Assembly: GCA_016719855.1 (NCBI GenBank) | Contig: JADJYH010000079.1 | Location: 92,445 to 156,444 of the forward strand | From: Saprospiraceae bacterium | Lineage (GTDB): Bacteria > Bacteroidota > Bacteroidia > Chitinophagales > Saprospiraceae | DNA: 64,000 nucleotides | Direction of reading: 5' to 3' | Part shown: in pieces, positions 48,107 to 57,819 of the stretch | Layout: each line of letters starts with the position of its first letter | Numbering within the stretch: position 1 is the stretch's first letter | Notes under the pieces: generated by a model | What the model saw: the letters and a program-made list of their open reading frames with translations, nothing else | Database searches by the model: none | What the model was told of the DNA's origin: nothing | Made by a program: the position numbers and the translations under genes

Positions 48107-48384
48107 TTGCTGCTAGAAGTTGAAAACCCGTATTTCCAGTTCGGCGAGTCCAAGAAGGTACTCGACGGTGGCTCTTTGCCTTGGAAGCAGGCAAGCTGTA
48201 CGCCCTGATGGGCAGCAACGGTGCAGGCAAGACCACCCTCTTCAACCTATTGGAGCGGGTTCTTGCAGCCACAGTCAGGCTCGATACGCTTAGACGGGAA
48301 GGAGACCAAGGGCGGACTGCCCTACCGCCTGAACCGCCCTCGGCATCAGCCGCACTTGCAGAATTTGCAGTTAGTGGTGAATAA
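48107..48384 (+). pseudogene. ABC ATPase remnant (LivG-like)
   Basis: Frames join as VENPYFQFGESKKVLDGGS, then ALEAGKLYALMGSNGAGKTT with an intact Walker A, LFNLLERV, and in another frame GLPYRLNR and LQNLQLV, the region that in branched-chain amino acid type ABC ATPases precedes the signature. The signature and Walker B are absent. The gene is cut where the AT-rich block begins (~48390), so insertion of that block may have destroyed it. Confidence 0.65.
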
Positions 48385-48420
48385 ATAATCATAACTTGTT
48401 AATTATCAATTATAAGGATA

Positions 48421-49650
48421 TGGATTTACCAATTATTAGATTAAATATACAGTCTGAGTTTGATAACTTAAGAACAGTCATACGCTTTATGAACCTGGGA
48501 ATGAAATTGACAGATTAACTCCAGATAATAAAGTCAGTTTCATATTTGAAGATGTTCCTTTCTAAGCAAAATGCAAGAAGAACATCGAGCATTTGTCAAA
48601 TTGTTGAGAGAACAAAGGAATTAATGTCTTGTTACTTGATGATTTACTACTTGACATCCTAGGTAACGAGAGTGTTTTGAAAAAATTGGTGCCTATGGTT
48701 TGTTCCGCAAACCTGCAACAATCTTTATCTAATGTACTTCTTGATAATTTTTCAATTAAGGAAATAAAAGAAATATTATTGTCTGGTCTGACTGCAAGCG
48801 AGCTTTTTGAACATACAGGTTTGAGGCTAGGTTCTACCGACAACAGAGACGATATATTTATTTTAGACCCTTGCCCTAATGCTTATTTTACTCGTGACCC
48901 AGCCGCAGTACTTGGGCATACGATTGTTTCAAGTAAAATGAGCTTTTACCCAAGAGTGCGAGAAACATTGATTTTCAAAGAAATTTTTACTCATCATCCA
49001 CTATTTAAAAATAGTAAATTTTCTTTTGGCAAATCGTTAGAAGAAGACCGTCCCTTTTGTATAGAAGGTGGAGACATTATTGTATTGAATGAGAAGGCAA
49101 TTGCAGTTGGTTGTAGCCAAAGAACACGGTCGGAAGCAATAGCAAAACTCGCAAAAAATCTTTTTAAAGAAGGAATTATACAAAGAGTTTATGAAGTAAA
49201 TATTCCAGCCGAAAGAGCCTATATGCACTTGGATACTGTATTTACAATTGTGGATAACGGTCTTGTTGTAGCTTATCCTGATGTAATGGAAGATGTAAAA
49301 GAGATTAGACGATATGAACCAATGTATATTCATAGAAATGAAGTAATTGTTTTCCCAATAAGTGAAAATCGAACATTCAATTTAATCCTTGAAGAGGAGT
49401 TCGGGCCATCTAGAGGTAGTCATACAGGCAATAATAATCGAAGATATGCCTCACGAGAACAACTTGCTGACGGTACTAATGTTTTTGCAATTGCTCCAGG
49501 AGTTGTAGTTACATATGATAGAAATGTACACACTAATAAAGCACTCAATGATGTAGGTGTGAAAACTTTACAGATTGAAGGTTCTGAACTTGTAAGAGGG
49601 TTGGGTGGGCCTGCTGTATGACTATGCCTATTGAAAGGAGTAAAAATTAA
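48421..49650 (+). CDS. Arginine deiminase-like amidinotransferase-fold protein (frameshifted)
   Basis: Frames combine to a ~408-residue protein starting MDLPIIRLNIQSEFDNLRTV and continuing YEPGNEIDRLTP and EHRAFVKLLREQ. From 48629 one frame is open: NAYFTRDPAAVLG, CIEGGDIIVLNEKAIAVGCS, AERAYMHLDTVFTIVDN, GTNVFAIAPGVVVTYDRNVH and SELVRGLGGP. These are the arginine deiminase motifs (Asp, Glu, His). The catalytic Cys follows in the family as GGPRCMTMP; here the frame breaks at 49613 and adding one base gives RCMTMPIERSKN with a stop at 49650. Normal members turn arginine into citrulline and ammonia. It starts a tightly packed AT-rich operon with an EF-1A-like GTPase, so it could instead modify a protein or guanidino group; that is inference. 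Confidence 0.8.
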
Positions 49651-49656
49651 ATAATC

Positions 49657-51017
49657 ATGCAACATCCAGATTTAAATATAGCAATCTTTGGCCATGCTAA
49701 ACATGGCAAATCAACATTAGCAGGACGGTTACTTCACGAATTTGGAGCAATTGACTTTAATAAATTACAAGATTTAGCCGAACAAGCAAAGAGTAGAGGC
49801 AAAGATTTCAATGCCTACAACTTGGCATATCTAGAAAGAAGACCAAAACATACTCTAAAAACACATCAACAACCGGATGATGAGAGAGAACAGTAATGCC
49901 AGAGAGAGGTAATGTTGAGCTGCGATGGCCGAGTTATTACATTGATTGATACACCGGGATTTTTTCGCTTTATCAGTAATATTATCTATGGTGCTCATTT
50001 ATCTGATTTAGCCATATTAGTAGTTGAGGGTGTAGAAGCAGGAACGATTAATGTAGCAAGAATTTTGCAAGCCTTTGGAATTCCGGTAATAGCTATTGCA
50101 GTTACTAAAATGGATGTTGTTGGCTACTCTGAATTGAGATACCAAGAGATTTGCGAAGATGTTAATTTACAGCTAAAGAATATTTCAAATAATCAAGCTG
50201 ATTTCCCGGCTATTATTCCTGTATGTTCATTGTCAGGAGAGGGTATTAGTAAATTCGAAAAAATTGATTGGATTCATAGTGAAACATTGGTGGAGGTAAT
50301 TGAAAAGGCAAGAATTGAAATTTCGCCAAATAGAATTGAAGATTTACATTTTGTAGTTGAAGGTAATCATGAGGTTCATTCTCTATCAGGCATTGGAACT
50401 GTTGTTGTTGGCTCATTAGAAACGGGCATTATTTCTAAAAATACTAAACTTTTGTTAGAACCTATAAGTACCATTGAGGGAAGACTTCCATGAATATTCA
50501 ATAAAATCAATGCAATATGCTAGAGTCTTGAACGACAGTAAGAAGAATGAAACTAATTTTGAGATACCTGCAAGAGCAATAATAGCAGTTGCATTGCCTG
50601 ACCTTAACTTAAAAGCAGCAAAGAATTTTTAAGAGGAGTCGTTTTTGGAACAAAGAATGCTCGCCCAAAAAAGTGGCAAATGAAATTAATGCTGAAATAA
50701 TATTTTTTGAACTAGATACAGTCTATGAGGGCAAAGAGTATGTGTTCTATACTAATGCCTGCCATAGTATTGCACAGATTGCCAAATTGCCATTAAAAAG
50801 ATAGTCGAGATACTTTTAGCCATGTGAGAAAAAACAAACTAGAGATTTTGTAATAGCAACAAAACCAATTGAAACTGAAACGTACGAAACCAAACTAAAA
50901 TTGAAACACTCGATATGTATTGAGAGTGATATAAAGTATAATAGACTAACAAGGTTTGTATTAAAGCAGAATAATAAAATGGTAGCCTGTGGTAGATGTT
51001 TAGATATTATTGCATAG
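49657..51017 (+). CDS. EF-1A/CysN-like translational GTPase (frameshifted)
   Basis: It begins 7 bases after the previous gene. The first frame has G1 GHAKHGKSTLAGRLLHEFGA and QAKSRGKDFNAYNLAYLERR, like archaeal EF-1A and CysN. A second frame from 49912 has G3 LIDTPGFFRFI, G4 VTKMD, G5 VCSLSGEGI and then the domain-2 barrel (LHFVVEGNHEVHSLSGIGTV, VVGSLETGIIS). The barrel continues in other frames (YARVLNDSKKNETNFEIPAR, ARPKVANEINAEIIFFELDT) to LKQNNKMVACGRCLDIIA at 51017. The domain-3 pattern KNRLTRFVLKQ...ACGRC resembles EF-1A/CysN. At least four frame changes. It is not a housekeeping EF-Tu by sequence or context; partner or substrate unknown. Confidence 0.7.
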
Positions 51018-51070
51018 ATTGATTTTTTGGAATAAACATTGAATTCGAATTTAAAATTTTAATTTATTTC

Positions 51071-52136
51071 ATGAAAACACTACCAAAAATATTTATTGCT
51101 TCCTCTTCCGAATCAAGAGAAGTGGCAACTGAAATCAGAAATCAATTAAATGAGTATGCCGATGTCAACTGTTGGTTTGATGCAGGAGTTTTCAAACATG
51201 GCAGAACTACGATAACTGACCTAATAAGAGTTGCAAAAGGTTATGATATGGGAGTTTTCGTATTCAACAATGATGACATGGGCGTTATTAGAAATAAAGT
51301 TATTCAATTTACGAGAGACAATGTTCTTTTTGAATATGGATTATTTGTTGCAAACGTTGGTACAGAAAGAGCTTTTTTATTCCACCCTAAGAATGTGCCT
51401 AATTTTCACCTACCAAGTGATTTACAGGGATTAGTTAACATTCCTTTTGACTCAGAAAGGGAATTGGAATTTGCACTAAGGTTAGGTATTCAGGCCATAC
51501 GAGATGCTATAGATATCTGGAAAGAAGAAAAAGCAAAAAAAGAACTACGTTCTTTGATAGATTTTACAAAGCAGAAGAACCAATATTAGTTGATGGACAC
51601 CCTATTGATTATAATAGGTCATTTAATTTGCTATTATATATGTTTGGGAAAGAAGAATTTATAGAATTTAGAGCATTTGACCTTGCATTCTATAGGTGGC
51701 TTGAAGCTTTTAAAGATAAAGACAAGTTGCCTTCACAAATAACTAATTACTCAAAAGAAATAATAAGTAGCGTAAAATTATTATTTAAAACAGGGAGATG
51801 CACTAACTTCAAAAGAATTTTAGTGATTTCAGAAAACAGTATTACAATCGATACAAAACACGTGTTAGAAATAATTCAAAAATCTGAAAAAGAAACCCTA
51901 TACTCTTCAGGCAAAGGCGTTTTAGAAACCAGAATTCTATGTGTTCAACCACATGAATACAATCTTGATTTTAAGATATTAAATGATTTTGCTTTATTTA
52001 CCGGATATGATGAAGAGTTTGCAATAGTAGAAACTTCTTTAACTTCCCTAATTTTCATGCTGTTGAATCCCAATGTATAGTTGTTACTGATATTGAAAAT
52101 TTAAAATTAAAGAAAGATAATTTGACTACTATTGGG
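51071..52136 (+). CDS. TIR-domain protein, Cap12/Pycsar-effector type (frameshifted)
   Basis: Residues ~1-165 match the TIR-like domain of predicted nucleotide-binding effectors (PF10137-type): PKIFIASSSESREVATEIRN, CWFDAGVFKHGRTTITDLIR, MGVFVFNNDDMG, NVLFEYGLFVANVGTERAFL (with the Glu of FEYGLF as likely catalytic residue), LPSDLQGLVNIPFDSERELE. One extra T in the run at 51555 joins SLIDF to YKAEEPILVDGHPIDYNRSF, opening a second domain (RILVISENSITIDTKHVLEI, TRILCVQPHEYNLDF) whose role is unknown. Another shift near 52058 leads to NFHAVESQCIVVTDIENLKL. TIR effectors of this group degrade NAD in phage defence, so this is the probable toxic part of the operon. Confidence 0.75.
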
Positions 52137-53015
52137 AAAATGAAACAATATCAATATCAGAATTTATTAGCAATCGATTTAAGTACGACAGGAGTAATAC
52201 TGTAATTAATGCATATAAGCAATTTTTTAATCACTATACTAAGCCAGACCAACAACTGCTGAGTGTATCTGTTATTATTGAAACTGCATATGTAGAATTA
52301 ATTAGATTAGGTGATTACAGAAGATTTTTTCACATTGACCGAGCTTTGAGTTATTAAGCATGTTAAGCTCTTTACAGCCCTTGTCAAGCAATATATATCT
52401 TGATACATTTATCAATGATTTCAAGCCTAAACAGAGCATTGACATCGAATGTATTGAATCATGTGATATAGACGCAATCAATGCTAATGAAAAACATAAA
52501 CTACTTAAAAGAGATGTTTCAAAGAATTAAATAGTAGAAATAGTTCTGTTAATATAAGTCAAGACTCAATCAGCACTTACTATATGACAAAAACCCGAGA
52601 TTTGGCAATAAAAAGATTAAAAAAAGCGTTACATGACGATTCTAAGAAGCATCTCTTTACTTTTGATATCCGTGTAGATGGCACTCAAGACATTTATGTA
52701 AACTTTAATAATGGGGCATCAGTGAACATTGGTTATGAAAAAGAAAAAAATATTGTTCCAAATTGTGCCATGTTAATGGCTGAACATTATTTTGAACTAT
52801 TTAACTTTGCATACAATAAAAATCCTTCTCATCTTGATTTTTGGATTTTTGATTTTTTGTTGTATTCGGAAAAATTCTGTTGGACAAGGAGCAGAAGCAG
52901 CATTCTTGATGTATGATTGGCCGTCAGGTGTCACCCTTACATTTTAAATTGTAGTTATTTTGAAGATGGGAATGGAAGTGGAGACATTCGTCATTTAGGA
53001 CCATATAAATTTTAG
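52137..53015 (+). CDS. Unrecognised protein of the AT-rich operon (frameshifted)
   Basis: Several frames join: ENETISISEFISNRFKYDRS, LLSVSVIIETAYVELIRLGD, then SSNIYLDTFINDFKPKQSID, then from 52584 MTKTRDLAIKRLKKALHDDS, FDIRVDGTQDIYVNFNNGAS and SHLDFWIFDFLLYS, and lastly AAFLMYDWPSGVTPYILNCS to HLGPYKF at 53015. It may be the end of the TIR gene plus a separate gene starting at 52584; the breaks prevent a decision. No family was recognised. It ends 2 bases before the start of the desulfurase-like gene. Confidence 0.45.
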
Positions 53016-53017
53016 AC

Positions 53018-54164
53018 ATGCTATATTTTGATTATGCCGCATCTACGCCCGTTGATGAAAGAGTGATGGAAGTGATGCTTCCATACTTTTCTCAGCATTT
53101 TGCAAACCCATCAAATACTTCAAACAAATTTGGATTTCTTGCAAGCCAGGAGGTGAAATCGCAAGGAATGTAGTTTCGCAATACCTGAATTGCCTTCCTC
53201 AGCAAATATTCTGGACTTCGGGAGCTACTGAGTCAAACAATATAGCATTACAAGGTTCAATAAAGGCCTTTAAGTATAGATTTCCTAAAGAAAAACCTCA
53301 CATTCTAACCTCAGCTATTGAACATAAATCGGTATTAGAAACATGTAAATATTTAGCAAACGATGGAGTTGAAGTAACTTTTTAGAGCCTGACTCTGTAG
53401 GAGTTATTTCAGTTCGCTCGGTTGAAGATAACATCAGAGATAATACTTTTCTCATCAGTATTATGTTAGCAAATAATGAGATAGGCGTAATAAATGACAT
53501 CCAATCAATATGTGACGTATGCAGAGATAAAGGGATTTTGATTCATACTGATGCAACACAAATAATTGGAAAAAATGATATTGATTTAAAAAAAATGAGT
53601 GTCGATTTTTTTACATTTTCTGGGCATAAAATATATGCCCCAAAAGGAATTGGTATCCTATACGTTAAAGACATAAATATTATACGGCCAATCGTCTACG
53701 GTGGAGGACAAGAAAATGGCTTGCGTTCCGGCACATTAAATGTTCCTAATATTATTGGGTTAGCTGAATCGTGTAAGATATATATGAGTGAACATTTAGT
53801 TGAATCTGAGAAGTTGCGTCACTATAAAGATATTTTTGAAAATTTTTTATTAGGATTTTCTGACAAAATTACTGTCAATGGTGATTCTGCATACAGATTA
53901 CCAAATATTTCAAATATATCCTTCCCTGTAAAAGATGGGTATAATTTAATGAATATACTTAAAGAAAATGAATATGTGGCTTGTTCATCTGGTTCGGCTT
54001 GTGATACATCCGAAAATAAGCCTAGCCATGTACTAAAAGCTTTAGGAAAAACTAGACATGAAGCAAAAAATACTCTTAGGTTTAGTTTTGGCAGATTTAC
54101 AACAGAGGAAGAAATTATTGCTGGAGCATCACATATTATAGAAATACTAAGGAAAATTATTTAG
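53018..54164 (+). CDS. Cysteine desulfurase-like PLP enzyme (NifS/IscS/DndA type, frameshifted)
   Basis: The reconstructed protein of about 381 residues starts MLYFDYAASTPVDERVMEVM and has FWTSGATESNNIALQG, SAIEHKSVLETCKYL, NEIGVINDIQSI, THTDATQ-like ILIHTDATQ, SGHKIYAPKGIG (PLP Lys) and YVACSSGSACDTSENKPSHV (catalytic Cys loop). It ends RFTTEEEIIAGASHIIEILR. Frame changes near 53162 and in the T5 at 53378-53382 are single-base. These enzymes take sulfur from cysteine. In defence context the related DndA supplies sulfur for phosphorothioate DNA, but no dndBCDE genes are here. Last gene of the AT-rich operon, directly followed by a two-hairpin repeat. Confidence 0.82.
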
Positions 54165-54182
54165 ACCGCTGGCGAACCACCT

Positions 54183-54289
54183 GCCCCCGTCGGCGCACCA
54201 CCTATCATTTCAATTGAACACGACACTGCTCGTTGCAAGCTGCGCTTGCAAACGGGCTAAGGTTGCGGCTTCTGGCCGCCGTGCGTAGG
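54183..54289. repeat. Two-hairpin repeat, copy C
   Basis: It matches copies A2 and B: GGCGCACCACCTATCA, CGACACTGCTCGTTGCAAGC, GCGCTTGCAAACGGGCTAAG, GTTGCGGCTTCTGGCCGC, CGTGCGTAGG. The first stem has changed on both sides (GCAAGC/GCTTGC in place of GATAGC/GCTATC), so pairing is conserved. It lies 18 bases after the stop of the desulfurase-like gene. Confidence 0.8.
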
Positions 54290-54626
54290 TGCCGAAAGAT
54301 TGCCACAGCGGCGCTTAGTGGCGGGTTTGCTGCTGGTGGCTACGGCACAGCACTTAGCAGCCTACTACCTGGACACCAAATGGATGGACGCCATTGCCTA
54401 TGGTTATTCTTATCTTGTTCTTGATTTGGAACCCGCTGGCCTAAGGTCTAAGGCTGTGCAAAATAGAATTGCAGTACCGCTGCGCCCTGCTGGGGTAGGC
54501 TCCCTTCCCACTTAAAACGGCATCGCAGATTCCTTCGATAAGCCATCGGGAAGAACCAGCGCCTCTGCTTTTAACAGCTACTACGTTTGCGCAGCAGCGG
54601 TCAAGGTAAGCCTGCTATTGAATGCC
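54290..54626. other. Intergenic stretch, nothing recognised
   Basis: Ordinary-composition DNA with short open frames but no coding character between repeat copy C and the next gene. Confidence 0.4.
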
Positions 54627-55704
54627 CTAAACCTTTACGCCATTGGCGGAGCCTTTCCGGCGCTTTGCCGAAACAGGTTCGGGCTTAATTTCGTCAATTT
54701 TTTGCTGCAACAGCGGTGTAAGGTAAACCGTCAAAGTATTCCTTATGCCTTCCTCCACCGTCTTTGTTGTGGCAAAGGTTTGGTACCCGGGTGCTTTCAC
54801 TTTCACCTGGTAAGTACCCTTTTCCAATTCGATTTTAAACTTCGCTTCTTTACCCGAAGTAGTGGTAAGTAGCGGAAAATTCTGGATAGATATGACTGCC
54901 TTGATTATTCGCTTATTGCTGCCCGCTGCCCGGACGGAACCAACCAAAGTGGTTTTTTTTGTGAGACGAACCTGCTGTTCCAGCGTACTGAGCATAAACA
55001 TTTTTTTCAATGCAGGATCCGATTTGAATACCACATCAGTAGCAGCCTTTAGCATTTTTGTCAATATGTCATACCGGGATTTGATATCAATATCCAGCGA
55101 ATTTATTAGTTCACTGGATGCTGCTTCTGCTTTTCTAGTTTTCTGTAGGCTGTCCAGGTAACGGTTCGGCTGCGTCGTCGAATTCCTTAATAAAACTGGC
55201 GGGCATGTTATCATATGCCTCCAGTTCTTTTTTGTTTTTGGTCAAAAAAGGCCTGAACACCTTGATAAGTGAAACAGCTTTTTCTCTCGACATTCTTTTA
55301 TCATCGTATTTCAGCAAACCAGCTTCCTGCAATTTCTTTGTGCGCACGGTTTCGCCGGAGAAGGCCTCACCGATGTACCAAAGACCTGACCTGAAAAGCT
55401 TTCCCATCACAGCATGGTCTTCCCATAGGTCAATACGGATATCGGACACTTTGTTTTGTTGTGCCATTTTCTTCAGTTTCTTGAGCGCCGCAAGTTCATC
55501 GTCCGCCAATTTTACGGTGAATTTGGAGCTAAGGGCAACAAATGCAGGTTGGTGCTTCAGGTAGAGTTCCCAGGCTAATATGGAATACAACAAAAAAAGC
55601 TCCCTGCCTCCTCTTACTCCATATCCCTTCTTGATATCCGATGCAGCCCCATCGGTTGTTTTCGATGTCGCTTTTGAAGGCGCTGGATGATTTTGCTTTT
55701 TCAT
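54627..55704 (-). CDS. Helical-domain protein with CarboxypepD_reg-like domain (one frameshift)
   Basis: Two overlapping frames make a ~358-residue protein. The first part (MKKQNHPAPSKATSKTTDGA, RELFLLYSILAWELYLKHQP, DIRIDLWEDHAVMGKLFRSG) is helical. A shift near 55158 joins KEFDDAAEP to YLDSLQKTRKAEAASSELIN. Then come YDILTKMLKAATDVVFKSDP and a C-terminal beta-sandwich (LVGSVRAAGSNKRIIKAVIS, KFKIELEKGTYQVKVKAPGY). The order and the YDxxxxM...D / AVR..F segments match the protein at 22410-23366. No signal peptide. Function unknown. Confidence 0.72.
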
Positions 55705-55905
55705 GCGCTTATTGCTTTTGATTTTTGCGTTCGGTCAGACGGAAAGTCCGTTGGTTGGGTTGCCCCCGTTTAACCTATTCGCCATTGGGTAAAGAAGTTA
55801 TTCATTAACGATTTGTTGCATGTTAGTAACCAACGGGATTTGATAAGGTAGGTTGCAGTGCAGGATGATTTTATTTGGATAGGGGTTGCAGGGCTTTTGC
55901 ATCCT

Positions 55906-56020
55906 CCGTTCCGAAAGTCAAGGATTCCTTCGATGAAGCAGGCAACCCCACCGACAAGGCGGGTATGGATAAACGGGCGGTGGGGTTTTCGGGGAGTTGC
56001 TTTTGTGCGTGGAGGCGAGG
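55906..56020 (+). pseudogene. Partial duplicate of the FMN reductase 3' end
   Basis: The stretch repeats 45515-45633 with scattered changes: VPKVKDSFDEAGNPTDKAGM against VPKVKDSFDETGKPTDKTGT, ending in CAWRRGE. Only the last ~40 codons are present and there is no start. Confidence 0.8.
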
Positions 56021-56054
56021 GGAGGATGGGGACTTGATCATTGCATTATCTCGA

Positions 56055-57811
56055 TTACTTCGCAAAATCATGTGCATCTGCTCCCCTCGACTGGTACCTT
56101 GTAAATTTATCCAAAAGATTCTTGGAGTAAGGAGATCGTAGTCTTTTGATTCGCTGAATGCCCAAAGAAATGGTATCGTCTTTATATGTCAAAGAAAGTA
56201 GATTTTCCAGAAATGCAAAGGTAGGAAGGAGGTCAGGGATAAGTTTGTTTTTATGTTTTCCTTTTACAAGTTTAATTTTTATTCTTGCAGCATTGATTTG
56301 CGTTTGTAAATGCTCTTTGATTCTGATATATCGTTTTTCCCACGCAAAACTAAGATGGTTTATATTCTCCAGTTCCTCTGTTAAAGTCAACTGTGCCAAG
56401 CCGTCAGGGTGAAATGCGGTCAAGTCGAGGAAGTTTAAATCCACGAAAACTGGATTATTAAACTCAACCCAAGCAGGTTTCCAAGTATCCAATATGAAAT
56501 AATCTAATTGGAAATTATGCCCATGCTTGTCTAAACCAACTGCATGGTCTATTCGAAGTAATGTCCCAACTTGAAGCTTCCTAATGCCTTCCTTCTCTGG
56601 TTTACCTTTGCCATCTGCTCTTATTGCCAAATCACATTCTTGCCCAATTAGGATGAACTGTAATTTTTCTTTTCCACGAATAATTTCAAAGATGTCCCCG
56701 TTTTCAACTGGGAAATGTAAGGGATTGATGACCGAACCATCGAGGTAGAATTCTTGATGCCGCAGCTTGAATTTCTCCGTATAAGGTGAGGACAACACAA
56801 CGTGTTTGAATTCTAGCTCTCTTATTTTCTTAGAGACTCGAAGATCTTTGTTTAATTGAGGAACATAGTTTTGCCTGACCATTTCGAAGTGAATGGCATC
56901 GTCATACAAGATTTGAGCAATCCGCTGAAAAGTAAAGGCTTCCCAGACGCCTTCGGAATAGGATGTTGCCAAAACCACATGGTCAAAATCGTAAGTGTCC
57001 AGCTTTTTTACCTTATCAATTGCGTGGCTGAAAGCTGCCTCCAACACCTTGACAGAAGCGATCTTTATTTTCTCGCATAACCGTTTAGCAGAGCCTTTTT
57101 GATGCCATCTGCAAAGTCTTCCCCTTCATCACTACGCTTTTTTTGAAAGGGCAAAAAAATCCTGTACAGTCAAGCCACCAGCCATTTCAGAGATAATAGT
57201 ATCACGTTGGGATAGTTCATCTCTATAACTTGGAATAATGTTACTAAACAAAACTGGTACAATAGCTTTGTGCCAATTCCGGTCTTTCACCTCCTGTATC
57301 AGGTCTCGCCCTCTACGCCCATCTTCTTGTTGGAGTTCTTCGTCAAACAGCACCAGCACCTTGTTCGGTTCGTTCAAACCTGCAACGATTGTTTCCATTT
57401 TGGCTTTCCATTCAACAGGAGTAATGAAAGCAACCATGTCTTCATCAAATAGCATTTTAACTTGTTCGGTTGTTGAGCATCAGTAGCCATATTAATATTA
57501 GAAAACACTGCAATTGTAGCAATTGCTTCCCTTTTTTGCTCATCACTCCATTCAGTCCAAATTTCCTCTATTCGAGCAAGTGCAATTGCACGGTCTTGAA
57601 ATGATATGCCTCCGATTTCTATTGCCTGTAGTTGCTGTTCTGAGGTAGCCACAACGAACCCAGCAAAGTCATCAAACGGATAAGTTTCAGCAATCTGCTC
57701 GTCCACGACATATACCTTTTGCACGGACTCAATAGTCAGCAGGTTTTTCAAGCGTTCTTGGACAGGGGATTGTTTTTGCTTGCCAGATGTGGGAGGTTGA
57801 TTGGCATTCAT
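56055..57811 (-). CDS. Receiver-like protein with unknown C-terminal domain (frameshifted)
   Basis: Frames join into a ~585-residue protein. The N-terminal ~240 residues (LKNLLTIESVQKVYVVDEQI, KVLVLFDEELQQEDGRRGRD, AIVPVLFSNIIPSYRDEL) have the alternating strand-helix order of a response-regulator receiver-like domain. A C-terminal region from ~57047 (TYDFDHVVLATSYSEGVWEA, DGSVINPLHFPVENGDIFEI, LQFILIGQECDLAIRADGKG, LDYFILDTWKPAWVEFNNPV) is unrecognised and may be the effector. Frame changes near 57460 and 57060-57130. It starts 8 bases after the GHKL ATPase gene, so the two form a pair resembling a two-component system used outside ordinary signalling. Confidence 0.6.
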
Positions 57812-57819
57812 TGCGGGAG

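Noticed and set aside
48421..49650. Arginine deiminase (ADI) catabolic operon
   Set aside because: No ornithine carbamoyltransferase, carbamate kinase or arginine/ornithine antiporter is next to it; neighbours are a GTPase and a TIR protein.
53018..54164. Dnd phosphorothioation system
   Set aside because: Only a DndA-like desulfurase is present; no dndB, C, D or E-like product was seen.
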